DNA of 64,000 nt from Hygrocybe punicea (taxonomy: Eukaryota; Basidiomycota; Agaricomycetes; Agaricales; Hygrophoraceae). Of this stretch, positions 24,821 through 36,036 are shown piece after piece. Position 1 is the stretch's first letter; every line of letters begins with the position of its first letter. A model generated the notes under the pieces. The model was not told the origin of the DNA. It did no database searches and saw only the letters and a list, made by a program, of their open reading frames with translations. The stretch covers positions 1-64,000 of the forward strand of contig OY744466.1 in NCBI GenBank assembly GCA_963556145.1. Direction: 5' to 3'. The translations under genes and the position numbers were made by a program.

Positions 24821-25051
24821 TCACCGGACAATTCTGAAACAACACTCCACCGGAAATGTAACCCCTACAAAGGTCGACTGTAAGCTTGCCATGTTCATTT
24901 GTAAACTTGCCAAGTCGGCCTCCAACTCATTTGTTTTGGGCTGGGATTCTTCATCCAGCAACTGTTCAAGGGTTGCAAGACTATTTTGAAGTTCGGTGAG
25001 ATCTGTTAACATGGTACTCGAGCTGTCTGTGGTTTTAATTTGTTGTGTCAA
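24821..25051 (-). CDS. Small coiled-coil hypothetical protein, first exon
   Basis: An ATG-initiated minus-strand frame encodes a Leu-heptad helix (LTDLTELQNSLATLEQLLD, then ELEADLASLQMNMASLQSTF). It then loses protein character at a GTAGGG, so the frame probably splices there. It diverges from the BAH-PHD gene, whose ATG is 206 bp away, so the two could share a promoter region. Family not recognised. Confidence 0.35.
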   Translation of the reverse strand: MTQQIKTTDSSSTMLTDLTELQNSLATLEQLLDEESQPKTNELEADLASLQMNMASLQSTFVGVTFPVECCFRIVR

Positions 25052-25256
25052 TTGTCAATTGGAAGGCTATATATTGGCTGGGCCATGAGGCTCAGGCACC
25101 AGATTAGGGCATGAGGCTAAGCATGAGATTAGGGCATGAGGCTAGGCACCATCATCACCTGTCCATTCAATTTCATATTTGATCAGACTGGTGCCTGAAT
25201 TTGATATTGGTGAAAATCCCCTATAAAAGACCCATCTATCCGGGATATAATTATCA

Positions 25257-26507
25257 ATGGCCTCCCAAAGCAACCTTGCGGTTTTCCACCAAAGACGTCT
25301 GGCTCCTGCTGGAAAGCCTCCAACACATGCTCAGTATGCTAAGATGAAAACTTGGGCCTCATATCGTGGCAAGTTGAGATTCACATTTATTTGGAAAACC
25401 TTACATGACAATGTTTCAACCTTAGTTGTAGATGAAGGTGATGAGACAGTGAACTTTGTTCGAAAAGACACGTAAGAACGTCATGCGCAATGGTTATACA
25501 TTGATCTGAGCTCATCCTTTCCCCAAGTGTGGCAATCATCCCACCAGAGACAGAGTATGCTACTCTTCCTCCTCGACGGCCGGATGGACATCTTCATCCA
25601 GATTGTTATTGGTATGGGACCATTGAGGATCTCAGAGCCTCACCTGAGGGTGATGATGGTGAACCCCCTGAGCTGTGGGCAAAGGTGTCCTGGTTTTACA
25701 CCCAACAGCACATTCAGGATGTGAAGTTAAGTAAAAGGCTGAAAAGGAAGCTGCTTGCCTTGCTGTAAGATTTATTCATCTGCCATCATAGTCTTGGATT
25801 GAATCATCCATTCTCTTCAGTCCATTTGAGCAGATGAGCTCTACTGAGCTCATCAAGAGCAATCATGATCAAATCATTCCTGCTCTAAGTATTGAATGTG
25901 AGCTTACCTTGATGGTTGTATTTCTTCACATTGAACACATGGATTATCCTTGCCAGCCCCCATGAAAATTCCTTACTTTGATGACAGGCGATCCAACAGT
26001 CGGGAAGTTGGTGTTGGTGCATGGTTTTGGCGGTTTGAGGTCAACTTCCTAAACAAGAATCTTGAGGTGATGGTGAGTGGCTAAACATGGCAGTGAAAGC
26101 TGTTATTAACTGAAGGACTTGCTGCTCAGAGGATTCAGAAAGGCTGTTGCAAGAGAGTCTACAGTCCAAGCAAGGATCTCCAACGTTTTTGCGTTTACTG
26201 TGAAGAATGGCTTCATGAGGGATGCCTCACAGGGCCCATTGAAGTGACACTTCGGGAGCTGAATGATTTGGATAAGTTGACACAGAGCGTGCCAATTTTC
26301 AGGGGTTCAAATGGCCAAGGTCGGGATCAGCAGAAGGACTGGCATGTGGCTGGTACTGGACGAAAGATTGAGAAGGCTCGTGACTGGGCTGATAAAGAGG
26401 TGGCTCCAAATGATTGGAGACAGTTGCTGGGTGCAGAGTTTGTGGATGAGATGATCCAGACACAGTGGGACTGTTATGAATGTCCTACATGTCTTAACCA
26501 GATGTGA
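25257..26507 (+). CDS. BAH-PHD chromatin reader-like protein (340 aa)
   Basis: Five exons (25257-25471, 25528-25764, 25821-25897, 25957-26072, 26130-26507) join in phase through 56-59-nt GT..AG introns into an uninterrupted 340-aa frame. Residues about 45-190 have the layout of a BAH domain: a WYGTIEDLR strand, ELWAKVSWFYTQQH, then LIKSNHDQIIPALSIE. The C-terminal part carries a PHD-like zinc finger: GCCKR, then CVYCEEWLHEGC and, after a long insertion, the closing CYECPTC. Known of families: BAH and PHD modules bind histone tails, and the BAH-PHD pairing occurs in readers such as Neurospora EPR-1 and plant EBS/SHL. Binding specificity here is unknown. The ATG begins MASQSNLAVF and is the first in frame. 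The gene is intact although its neighbours are decaying. Confidence 0.75.
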
Positions 26508-27336
26508 ACTATTGCCAGTACACTTGTAATTCATTCATGATCAACACCATTGTGATGAAATTTAGATTTACAAATATCTCATACAGACAATCATGACCAG
26601 TGGAGTGGAATTAGGCACTGTTGAAGACTCCATGGCCACAAGTACACTTTAGATGGTGACCAGAGTTGAATACATGTATCAATAAAAGAGTCTATAGAGG
26701 CACATAAAGTGCAGAATGACCACAGTACAGTTATGAGAATTGAGGCCAGAAGGAGTCTCATAACCCATATCAGACAAGTAAACATGACCAAACAACTTGA
26801 TTATGAATCATAATTGATGCCATCATCACATGATAATTAGAAGCCAAACTCGGACTAATTTTCCACATTAACACAGATTCCCCCCCAACTTGCATGGACT
26901 CTTTCTCCATAGCCGGTCCGCCGATTTCTTAGATAATTGGTACAGAGCACCTCAGTAGTGTACCCAATGGATTGCCAACTTAAATCTGCAACAATTTCAT
27001 GTCCCAGACTTGTATATATATACATAGAAGACCGGTATAATCTCATTATCCTCATTCACGGACGATGAAGGCCTATGAGTTTCAACTAACAGATAGCTAG
27101 ACAGTGTTAGACAGTGTTTGGAGAATTTCCATGGCTTTACATTGATAACTCTGTCACATTGACAACTCAGTCAATTCGAAATGTGTACTTAAATGTGGCA
27201 ATTCACGTGATGTGGTCACACGTGATCACAGTAAACCGTGACGCGTCATTTTTTTTTTTACCTTCTGCACCCTTATCATCTAGCCTCAGCCTCTCTTGAA
27301 TTGCTCTCAGATACACTCGAATTGAACATTTTGGCA
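26508..27336. promoter_or_regulatory. Intergenic region, possible JmjC-gene promoter
   Basis: Noncoding gap of 829 bp. It includes the second copy of the CGGTCCGCC dispersed repeat (26886-27030), an alternating TATATATATA stretch at about 27014, and the palindromic words CACGTGA, CACACGTGA and GTGACGCGTCA at 27206-27246, just before the JmjC-like start at 27337. These suggest a promoter, but no element is proven. Confidence 0.35.
26886..27030 (+). repeat. Dispersed repeat, copy 2
   Basis: Contains ATAGCCGGTCCGCCGATTTC and follows the same order of blocks as 21898-22056, including a downstream TATATATA. No TIR or target duplication was detected. Confidence 0.45.
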
Positions 27337-30300
27337 ATGTCGTCATCAGCAAGCACCTCGGCACCGTCAATCGCTTCTCTACATGTGTCTGTCATGTCTG
27401 GCAGTGATTTCCGAAGCATGAATGTGTTCCAGGACTTCCCGTGGGTCAATGGCATGCCTCTTGCTGAAGATTCACTTGAGAAGGCTATCGTAACCTTAAT
27501 TGGCAATCAGTCTGCTCTAGGAAACACACCGTCCACCTTGGCTGTGATGGTGCGTCAAATCTCTCACCTTGTAACATTGACGGTCAACTTGTCTGCTAGG
27601 CCCTGGCAAAGCAATTGGATTATGTGAATCCCACAGGTGAAATCTCACGTAAAGCCCAAACCATCCAAAAATACCTCTCTGCTGATGGCTCTGCTATGCG
27701 TGATGTGGCAAGGTGGACTACTGTGTACCGGAATGACCTCCTGGTAGCGGCTCACTCAATCCTTCGCTATACCCTGCTTGATAAGCTCATGGACGCTGTT
27801 GGGTTGCCTCGTCATCCAAGTTTCAAAGTAATTCGGAGATCAGCGAAACCAGAGATGAGCGAGAAGTTGACCAAGGTGAGTTCACCATTCACATTTGGGA
27901 AGACATTTTAAGTTGACGTTTGCACACCGTCTTGAAGCTCTACAAATTTCTGAGAGACTGGAGTAAGCCGATCACGAAGCTTCATATGACATGCAAAAGT
28001 CTATTAATCACGCAACAAGATCAAGAAGTGGTCGGTGTTTCAGCCGTGGCAGTGCCGCAGAAAGTGGTGTCCAGTATGGACACCATCCCTATCTTTGCAG
28101 TTGCTCTCCCAGCACACTTGACACCAGCCCAAAAAGAAGTAGAAATGAACATCCAGATCCTTTACCGTGCATCTGTCAACCTCAAATCCTCCGACGTCAA
28201 CCAGATCCTCCTCAATCTAGAGCTTCTTGCATTCTCATTCATGTGGTTTGGCCAGGTATGTGACGTATGTCCTATATGAAACGTGTGTCGGATTTTGTAC
28301 AAAAACAGGGCAACTCATATGTAGACTGCGACTTCACAACATGGGTGGAGAAGCCACAGAGGTTGGGATTGCATTACAATCACATTACGCCTGCCGCAAA
28401 TAAATAATTCACATGGTTTCAGGACGGCCAAGAGTGTTGATCTACCGTTGCAAGACTCATTTGTCAATGCCCTCACCACCAAGTCCTTTGGAGGTTTAAT
28501 GTATGATCGGATGAGAAATCTATTCCACCTAAGCCTCACTGTCACCCATAATTACTCTTCTCCCACAACATTTCAATCATGAATCTCATGCACGGCCATC
28601 TCTCATGGCAGTGAGTCCATTATTTGTGCCAACTTGGACGTAGTTAACATAAGCACAAGCTCACATTTGCCTTGGGCAATGAAAGGCCTCCATTCCTTGC
28701 TGAAACGGAGAGGGCGCTTTGGAGGGCCATTACAAGAATATGTTTAGGATCTTCGGCGATGCAGGAGCTGAATGTATTCCTCCAAGAATACAATTTGTTG
28801 GAGGACAGCGTCCAGGGAACGGAACAGGACTTCAGTTGGTTTTGTTTTGACAGTACGCCGCCTGTCTCTACATTTATCGCTGGGACTGACAACAGATGTT
28901 GCAAGATAAGGAAGTGGATGACCTGACCAACTCTGCTAGTCAGCTTACGGTGGCAATGAAACAAAATGTTCCAACAGACCCCAAGGCAAAGAATGACAAG
29001 CCTGCATCAGGCAACCCTCTGTCCAGCGATGATGAACCGCTTCAATTGAAATTAACAAGGAAGAAGAGGGGTGGACCATCAAAGGAGCTTGCTTCAGGTG
29101 GACAGAGCTTCATGTTGACCCGAAGCCAGGCCAAAATGTTGGACAAGGTTGGGGACTCTTCGAAAGGCAAGGAGAAGCAGAAGGCAGAGAAAGTCCAGAA
29201 GGAAGAGAAAGTCGTGGTTGCACCGGGGAGGTCCTATCAGAGGAAGAAAAGATCCACTCGCTGGTCGACAAGAAGTTATCCCAAGTCCAAGAAACGTGAT
29301 GATCTTGAGGATGAAGATGACGATGATGACGAGGATGACTATAAGAAAGCGCCAGAGAAAGTGAACGTGATCATCGACCTTACCGGAGATGTAAGTGATT
29401 CAAGAATGTGTCATTTGTCATGAATGAATATTTTGATAGGATTATGGGGAACCTGATTTGCTCAGCCGTCCAGCACCCATTGTGTGTCTTTTGTTGTTCG
29501 ATAACGTGCCACCCCACTGATGATTCATAAAGCGAGCATCAGAGGGTGTTCATCTCACGATGTATGATGGTGACGCTGTACACGAACCTGTTGAACATGT
29601 GCACTATTCACCATCCGTCGTTGTACGTTGATGTCTGATTTTTGTACCGTTTGATTGTTAACTGGTAAGCACGATACAGGCAAAAGTGGAACATGCATTG
29701 TTGCGGGAAACATATGAAATGATCCGATCCAATTACATTGATGGGGTTCCTCCACATCGGCTGCCCAGTGCAAGAGAACAAATGTATGATCCTCATGCAT
29801 CATGTGTGTTCGTGGTGGAATGGAACATCTTCACGTCAATGGATGCTGCAACAATTCAAGGAATCTTTCGTCATCGTCACATCCTCGTGCTCAATGCCCC
29901 TGTAGAAACAGTGGAGTTTGATAGGGAAGGTTTGGAGACATTGGGGTCTTTGTCGTCCATTCGTTCAGTGCAAGGTCTGTTTCCGGAGCGATGTCTGGGC
30001 ATAGCGACTAAAGTGCCTTTGTTAGTTGCTGAATTGCGATTGGTGCCTAATATCAAGAATATGAACAAACCTGGCACATTGGAGACATTATATCAGCTTG
30101 CGCTTGACCCTGACAACAAAAGGGTTTTCAATTTCCTTGACCTTCCCATGGGTCATATGACGTTGGACCCACCTCCAAAATTTCGGTGAGCAACCTTGTT
30201 TCGAAGATCGAACATGAGATTTACCTGTCTATTCGTGAAAAGGTCCCTGTCATCATCTGAGGTTGCTTGGCACGAAACCCGCGGCCGACCGGGGTTTGTC

Positions 30301-32444
30301 CGCGAGCAGCCTTTAAATGACGATTTGGCTTGGGGAACGGCAGCGACAGCTTGAGCCATTTCTTGGACACATGTAGATGATGATGGCTTTGGCATGGTGG
30401 TTATTGTCAGGACTGGCGCAAAGTACTGGGTCATCATGAGGCCTCGAAGGGATGCCGAATGGGATTGCAAGGCGGGCAATCTTGCGACTAACAAGGCCTA
30501 TCCTCAGGAGTGGGAGCCGAGAAAACATAGTGGGAAAGGCTTGTGGGAAGCAGAAGGATTACTGCTCACAAAGGGTTCAGTGCTGTAAGTGGGAATATAT
30601 TCTGTGACAACTCGGATGTGTGCTGAAACACACAGTTACATGAGGCCGTGCACCCCACATTATGTCCTCGGTGTGGAGCACTCCATTGTGAATGGGCGTC
30701 ATCTCTATGCGACATCAACTATATGGGATACCTGTTATGGGATTATCCATACTTTCGTGATGAGTCATACCATCACAAATGCGGAGCACCATGTGACATG
30801 TACATTTCTGCACCGACTTCTCACCATGTGGATGGAGTACTTCACAGGGAACCACGAATCATCATGTGAGCTACTTTGGGCAAGGTTTACAAATTCCTGA
30901 AGATTAAAATGCTCACTGCACAGCTACTGTCTTCACCAAGTCTCATATGCCCAAGATCGAAACCGAAGACGGCTTCCTCGACCTTGTGATTGTGGGAAAC
31001 CTGATCGAGCTTGCGGATATCATCAACAGGAAGTTCTACACCCATACCATATCGGCTGACATTCATGAGGAACAGAATATTGCACAATGCAGATATAGAC
31101 GTTTCCAAACCTAGTTTGCGGAACATTTTGTTGTCTTCATGGAAGACCACTGGATCAGCCCCTCTTACATTTTCCAACGAAGTCTTTTGGAACTATCTGC
31201 TGCGATTGTTGGGTATAAATGGGACAAGGATGGGGTTGTGAAGGCACCAGCACATTGCACAGTGAAAGCTGTTGAGTCAGCGGTCCGCCGACATTTTCAA
31301 AACGATTGGCCAGATTTGGTGCCAAAGCTGAATGAGCTGCTTCAGATCCCACCATCGGAATTCTTCTGGACCAGCCCCAAAATACACATTCAGACCCGTC
31401 CAGTGGAACCCATCAGTCCCATTCTTGTTGAATGCTTAGATTTTTCACCTCATCCAATTCTGCTCGTCAACGCAACTACCGGTGAAGGCGAGGTACAGGA
31501 TGACACAGATACACGGCAAAAGGCGAAAGACAATGAGCGTGACAAAGGGGAGGGCACCGATGGTGAGGAAGAGGTGGATGATCCATCTAGGAAGGTGGGA
31601 GATTTAGTGGATGCAGCTGGCGAAGAGGTGGCCACAGAGGAAAACCAGGATCCACCTGCAATGGTTGGATGTTCAAATGACATGGCTGTGGACACTGAGA
31701 GGGAAGAGGATCTACCTGTAACGGTGGGAAATTCAGCTGACATGGCTGGGGAAGATGCGGGAGAAGAAATGGACGTCGCTGGCCCGAATGAGGAGGATCC
31801 ACCTGAGCAGGTGGGAAATTCAAATGACGCAGCTTCATGGAATGAGGATGGTCTAATCATGCCCCTGGGTATGTCAAATGAGGAAGATGTAGACCGTGAC
31901 GAGGGGAAGCAGCAGGAAAAGAAGGGGGGGGAGGAGGGCACGGTGCAGGGCAAGGGGGTGGAGGTGGGGGAGGTGCAGGAGGAGGGGGAGGAGGACGAGG
32001 AGGGGGAGGAGGACGAGGAAGGGGAGGAGGACGAGGACAGGGAGCTGCAGGATGAGGAGGGGGAGCTGCAGGAGGAGGGGGAGGAGGAGGAGGAGGAGGA
32101 GGAGGAGGAGCTGCAGGAAGAGGAGGAGGAGACGGATGGGGATGGGGCAGAGGAGGAGGACGAAGAAGAGGAGGATCGAAATGAGATGGTGGGGAAGTTA
32201 AACGCCCAGAGTGTGGACAGTGACGAGGGAGAGGATGACGATCAAATGGACATCTCATCTGGCAGTGATGCAGTGTATAATGATTTCAATGGATCACCCC
32301 AACCCCCGACACCCCCTGTGAAACGTCCTCGGAGGGAAGACTCGGGTATGATAAATTGCCTCAACAGCTTGTATATACACTGATATGATCATTCACACAG
32401 ATTCACCAATACGTTCCACAGACCTGAAACGCCATCGTAAGTAG
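27337..32444 (+). pseudogene. JmjC-domain-like protein, two in-frame stops
   Basis: Exons I can join: 27337-27549, 27600-27875, 27938-28255, 28309-28361, from 28423, 28654-28852, 28906-29390, two short exons near 29440-29620, about 29682-30185, 30243-30584, 30636-30865, 30924-32345 and 32401-32444. The 28423/28654 junction is unsure. A basic, KRK-rich then acidic middle is followed by a JmjC-like core: ISWTHVDDDGFG (H and D iron ligands), GAKYWVIMRPR (Lys for 2-oxoglutarate) and TPHYVLGVEHS (distal His). A C-terminal tail has a long Glu run. JmjC enzymes are Fe(II)/2-oxoglutarate dioxygenases, many of them histone demethylases; the substrate here is unknown. Stops are TGA at 30352-30354, just before ISWTH, and TAG at 31112-31114 (FQT-stop-FAEH, CAG>TAG). 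Otherwise splice sites and motifs are conserved, so decay is recent. Confidence 0.65.
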
Positions 32445-32589
32445 CCGGGAGGATCATATCATTCATACTGCTTCCTACTCATGTATATTCCTGACATCGC
32501 AATGCATCATCTGCCTCCTCTGCCGTTAAATGTATTCCTTGTAATAAGCACCGAACCATTGAGAGGCATGGGTAGAGGAAAATGTTATG

Positions 32590-32690
32590 TCACGTTGGGC
32601 CTTGCACAAGTGACATGTCACAAGTGTTATGTCACATTAGGTCGTCCAAACGTGACATAACACTGGTGACATGTGACATTGGACCGTCTT
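32590..32690. other. Inverted-repeat cluster in 3' region
   Basis: Dense GTGACAT/ATGTCAC words in both orientations (TATGTCACGTT, AAGTGACATGTCACAAG, ACGTGACATAACAC, GTGACATGTGACA). They could form several hairpins. It lies between the two convergent genes and resembles the cluster at 19866-19927. Confidence 0.5.
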
Positions 32691-32840
32691 GACACAAGTA
32701 TTATATATTTATGATTTATTCCACATATCACATTTTTAGGCACATTCAACAAAGCCTATTTCCGCCGTGTAGAATGTCGCAAGGGTTGACTGCTTGTGGT
32801 AATGCAAATTGTGAGCTGCATCCCCACAAACGGGATAGCT

Positions 32841-33155
32841 TTACCTCGCATTTTTACCAGCATTTCTTGAACTGTCCAACTTCCCTGGGCGTCTTTGTTG
32901 TGCAACATCCCTCTCCCGTGCCTCATTTGTCTCCCTCTCCCGTGCCTCTCGTGCCTCCCTCTCCTGGGCATCTCGTGCCTCTTTCTTCCTGGACTCCTCC
33001 CGGCCCTTTCGTGCATCCCTCTCCTGTGCCTCTTGTGCCTCCCGTTCCGCCCTCTCTCACGCCTCTCATGCCTCCCTCTCCTGTGCCTCTCGTGCCTCGC
33101 GTGCCTCCCCTTCAGCCCTCTCCCGCGCCTCTCGTGCCTCCCTCTCCTGGGCCTC
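32841..33155 (-). other. Former coiled-coil tail of the convergent gene
   Basis: Immediately after the TGA at 33158-33156 the same frame continues with a very regular Glu/Arg/Ala helix (EAQERE, AREARER modules). Two further TGA codons at 33068-33066 and 33059-33057 sit where the repeat has CGA elsewhere. The frame closes at TAA 32843-32841. This looks like an original C-terminus now cut off by C>T changes. Confidence 0.5.
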
Positions 33156-35027
33156 TCACATCTCCCGCTCTTGTACTTCTTGTAACTGTCTTGCCATCTC
33201 TCGGTTCTGTGCTGCTACCCGTTCTACTTGCTCCTTTTGCTTTGCTTGTCTCTCTGTCTTCTTTTTCATCCACAGAAGCTTCAACGTCGATGTATCATCA
33301 TCCATCTCGCTGTCGCCACCATGCCCATCAAAGCTACCACTACTTGCACTCTCGTCACTCCAACTATCATCGCCCTCTTCTCTATTGACTGCTTTCTGTT
33401 TTCCCTTGCTGGAATTGGCGGCATTTTCTGTTTTCTTCTTGGGGTGGACTGTCTTTAATGCTGGAACATTCAATTTGGATCTGCGAGCTCCGATAGCATT
33501 TGATTGTGCAGCTCCCATAGCACTCGATTGTGCAACTCCGGCAGGAATAGATGTCGTTTCCCTACTGGAGTTTGATGGCGCCGAACGATCGGTCCTGGCC
33601 AAAGCAGCAGCAGCATGGAACTTCTTCTTTTTTTGCACGAATGCATTTGGTGCTCGCTGGTCGGTCTTCAGGACGGTTTTAAATCGGAATGGTTTTTCAC
33701 CAAGTTTCTGCCGTTGCAACCAAAATTGGTGGACAGTCCGAAGTTCATCGAGTTTCATTTTCCACAGTTCCCATAGTTCTATGTGAGAGGGAAAGTAGAT
33801 GTCCTTGATGTATTGGTTTCGATTTTGTCCAATTTTTCCCCATGGAACAGCGACGACGCTGTTGTTGCACATCTGACCTTCAAATTAATATGAGTACAGT
33901 AGGCTTGGCCAACGTCGAGGTACATACGATATGACATGGTCATCAGTGATCTAAACATGTTTCTTACATCGACCAATGACATAGTTGACACATTCGGTAC
34001 CATAGGAAAACTGTCCTCATCGATCTCAAGCTTGAACGGCAGGCTTTTGTCATATCTGGTCGTTGGACCACCATCATCGTCTTCACTGTCGGTCTTCGCT
34101 CCATCGGATTCATCTGGAACACATTACATGGGAAAGATGGAACAATGGCTAATCGTACCGTCATGATTAAAAAGGGACCCCAAATGTTCATCCCATTTGG
34201 TCCAAATGTCATCCCCGTTATTTTTGAAGATGCCGATGAACTTCTTGTGTACCGGGGCCGGTGTCTCGAACCTCACAGGAAGGGAAGATAAGTACGTGAT
34301 TGACACAAAGCAGGAATCGACCCACTTTCCTTTGGTTACAGTCCCATCTTCGTCTTCATATCCCACCAACATGAATATTTTTACTCCCATCTGCTCATCT
34401 ATGTCCTTCATAAACTTCATCGCCATCTTACCGAAATCTTTTGCTGCTCGGCTGGATAAGGTAGAAGATTAGCATCATGCAGACGAAAGAAGATTATTAG
34501 TACCGTCGTTTGACTTCCAAGGGTGGACCTTGCTGGTTCCAGGCGTCGGCAAGAGCTTCAAATTCTTGTTTTTTCTCTTCGGTCAAGGAACCATAAATAT
34601 CACTCCACGCTTTGCCATAGTGCTTGATGTAGCCGGGCTTTCCTCCGGTTTCTCCAGACAGCTCCACCGTCCTAGCGTCGATTTCCTTGGTCATCTTTTC
34701 TCTTGTAACCAACCTTGCATTCCACTTCTTTGTATATTTCGGAGCATCCTCAGTGTCGCTCTCCAATTTTGACCGATGATTGTGGTACCAAGTTTGAATT
34801 TTCTGTATTCATGGTATAATGCTGTTAGGCTTATCTGAAGGGTAGTATTAGAATATACAGACCTGTTGCATATTTGGGGGCCATTGTGTGTTGGTTTGTT
34901 GTGCCGATTTTTTTAAAAGTTTCCTGATCCCTTTCAGGACACGAATACGATCTTCACCAGTGGATCTCCTAAAATCAGGATAACTGTCCTCGAGGATCTT
35001 AGTAAATTCTGGGGTGATCCACTTCAT
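33156..35027 (-). CDS. Unknown 554-aa protein, coiled-coil C-terminus
   Basis: Five exons splice in phase: 35027-34863, 34802-34504, 34451-34159, 34113-33928 and 33877-33156. The result is uninterrupted from ATG (MKWITPEFTK) to TGA. Residues 1-160 are basic and helical, with KPGYIKHYGKAWSDIYGSL followed by EFEALADAWNQ, reminiscent of HMG-box-like proteins common in agaricomycetes but not a clear match. The middle has FVSITYLSSLPVRFE, an acidic linker, and MCNNSVVAVPWGKIG. The end is KK-rich, then a predicted coiled coil (KKKTERQAKQKEQVERVAAQ). I do not recognise a function. It converges on the JmjC-like gene, with about 700 bp between stop codons (400 if the former tail is counted). Confidence 0.65.
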
Positions 35028-35394
35028 TTAGGCAAAAACTGAGGAGAATGAAGGCAAATGTTGTTGTCTGGAACAAAGGCAGAACGTCGTTGTCTGGAAC
35101 AATGGAAGAATGCCTCGTGGTGAACATGAGGTGATGACAAATCACGTGATTGATGGCAACAAATAGCAATGTGGATTACAAGTAGATGACTCAGGGGATT
35201 GCAAGTCGGTGCAGGACGTGATTAGGAGAATATGATGAATTGTGAATATTGATAAATTCCAGAACACAAGGATAGAGGAGCAAGTACCAAATCTGTGGCA
35301 CATGGCAAGGGGTGGGTAAGAGTCCAAAGATGTAAGGTGGGTATGTTCAGAGCAGGCTGAATGAACAGATACAACCCACCTGTTGCATTTGTGG

Positions 35395-35900
35395 CAACAC
35401 TGTTCCATGGCCAGCCAAGATTCCCAGACCCGTTAGCCAATCCACCTTTCATGGCTAGCCGAGATACACAGGGAAGTCGGCCAATCCATGTTCCATGGCC
35501 AGCCGAAATACCCAGCCAGGTTGGCCAATTCATGTTCCATGGCCAGCCAAGATACCCAGCCAGGTCGGCCAATCCATGTTCCATGGCCAGCCAAGATACC
35601 CAGCCAGGTTGGCCAATCCATGTTCCATGGCCAGCTGAAATACCCAGACCCGTCGGCCAATCCACGTTCCATGGCCAGCTGAAATACCCAGCCAGGTCGG
35701 CCAATCCATGTTCTATGGCCAGCCGAAATACCCAGCCAGGTCGGCCAATCCATGTTCCATGGCCAGCTGAAATACCCAGACCCGTCGGCCAATCCACCTT
35801 TCATGGCCAGCTGAAATACCCAGACCCATCGGCCAATCCACCTTTCATGGCCAGCCAAGATACCCAGCGCAGTCGGCCAATCCATGTTCTAAAACCAATA
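35395..35900. repeat. 44-bp minisatellite, about 11 units
   Basis: CCATGGCCAGC recurs exactly every 44 bp (35493, 35537, 35581, 35625, 35669, then CTATGG at 35713). Each unit has ATACCCAG(A/C)C..GTCGGCCAATCCA. The tandem frames on both strands (HGQPRYPARSANP type and its complement) exist only because 44 x 3 keeps cycling open frames. It lies directly upstream of the MULE transposase, and its TCGGCC words continue to about 36030. Confidence 0.93.
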
Positions 35901-36036
35901 TATCCCTCTGCTTCGGCCAACCCATGCTTCTCCGAACATGGAACCCTCGGCCAAGCCATCTGCTCTGGAGAAAGATATTGGTCGGCCGAGATAAACCAGC
36001 CCACTTGGAGTGGGAATTGTCCATCTCGGCTGACCC

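Noticed and set aside
31857..32258. Pro-rich minus-strand and Arg-rich plus-strand frames
   Set aside because: They are shadows of the Glu-rich tail of the JmjC-like gene.
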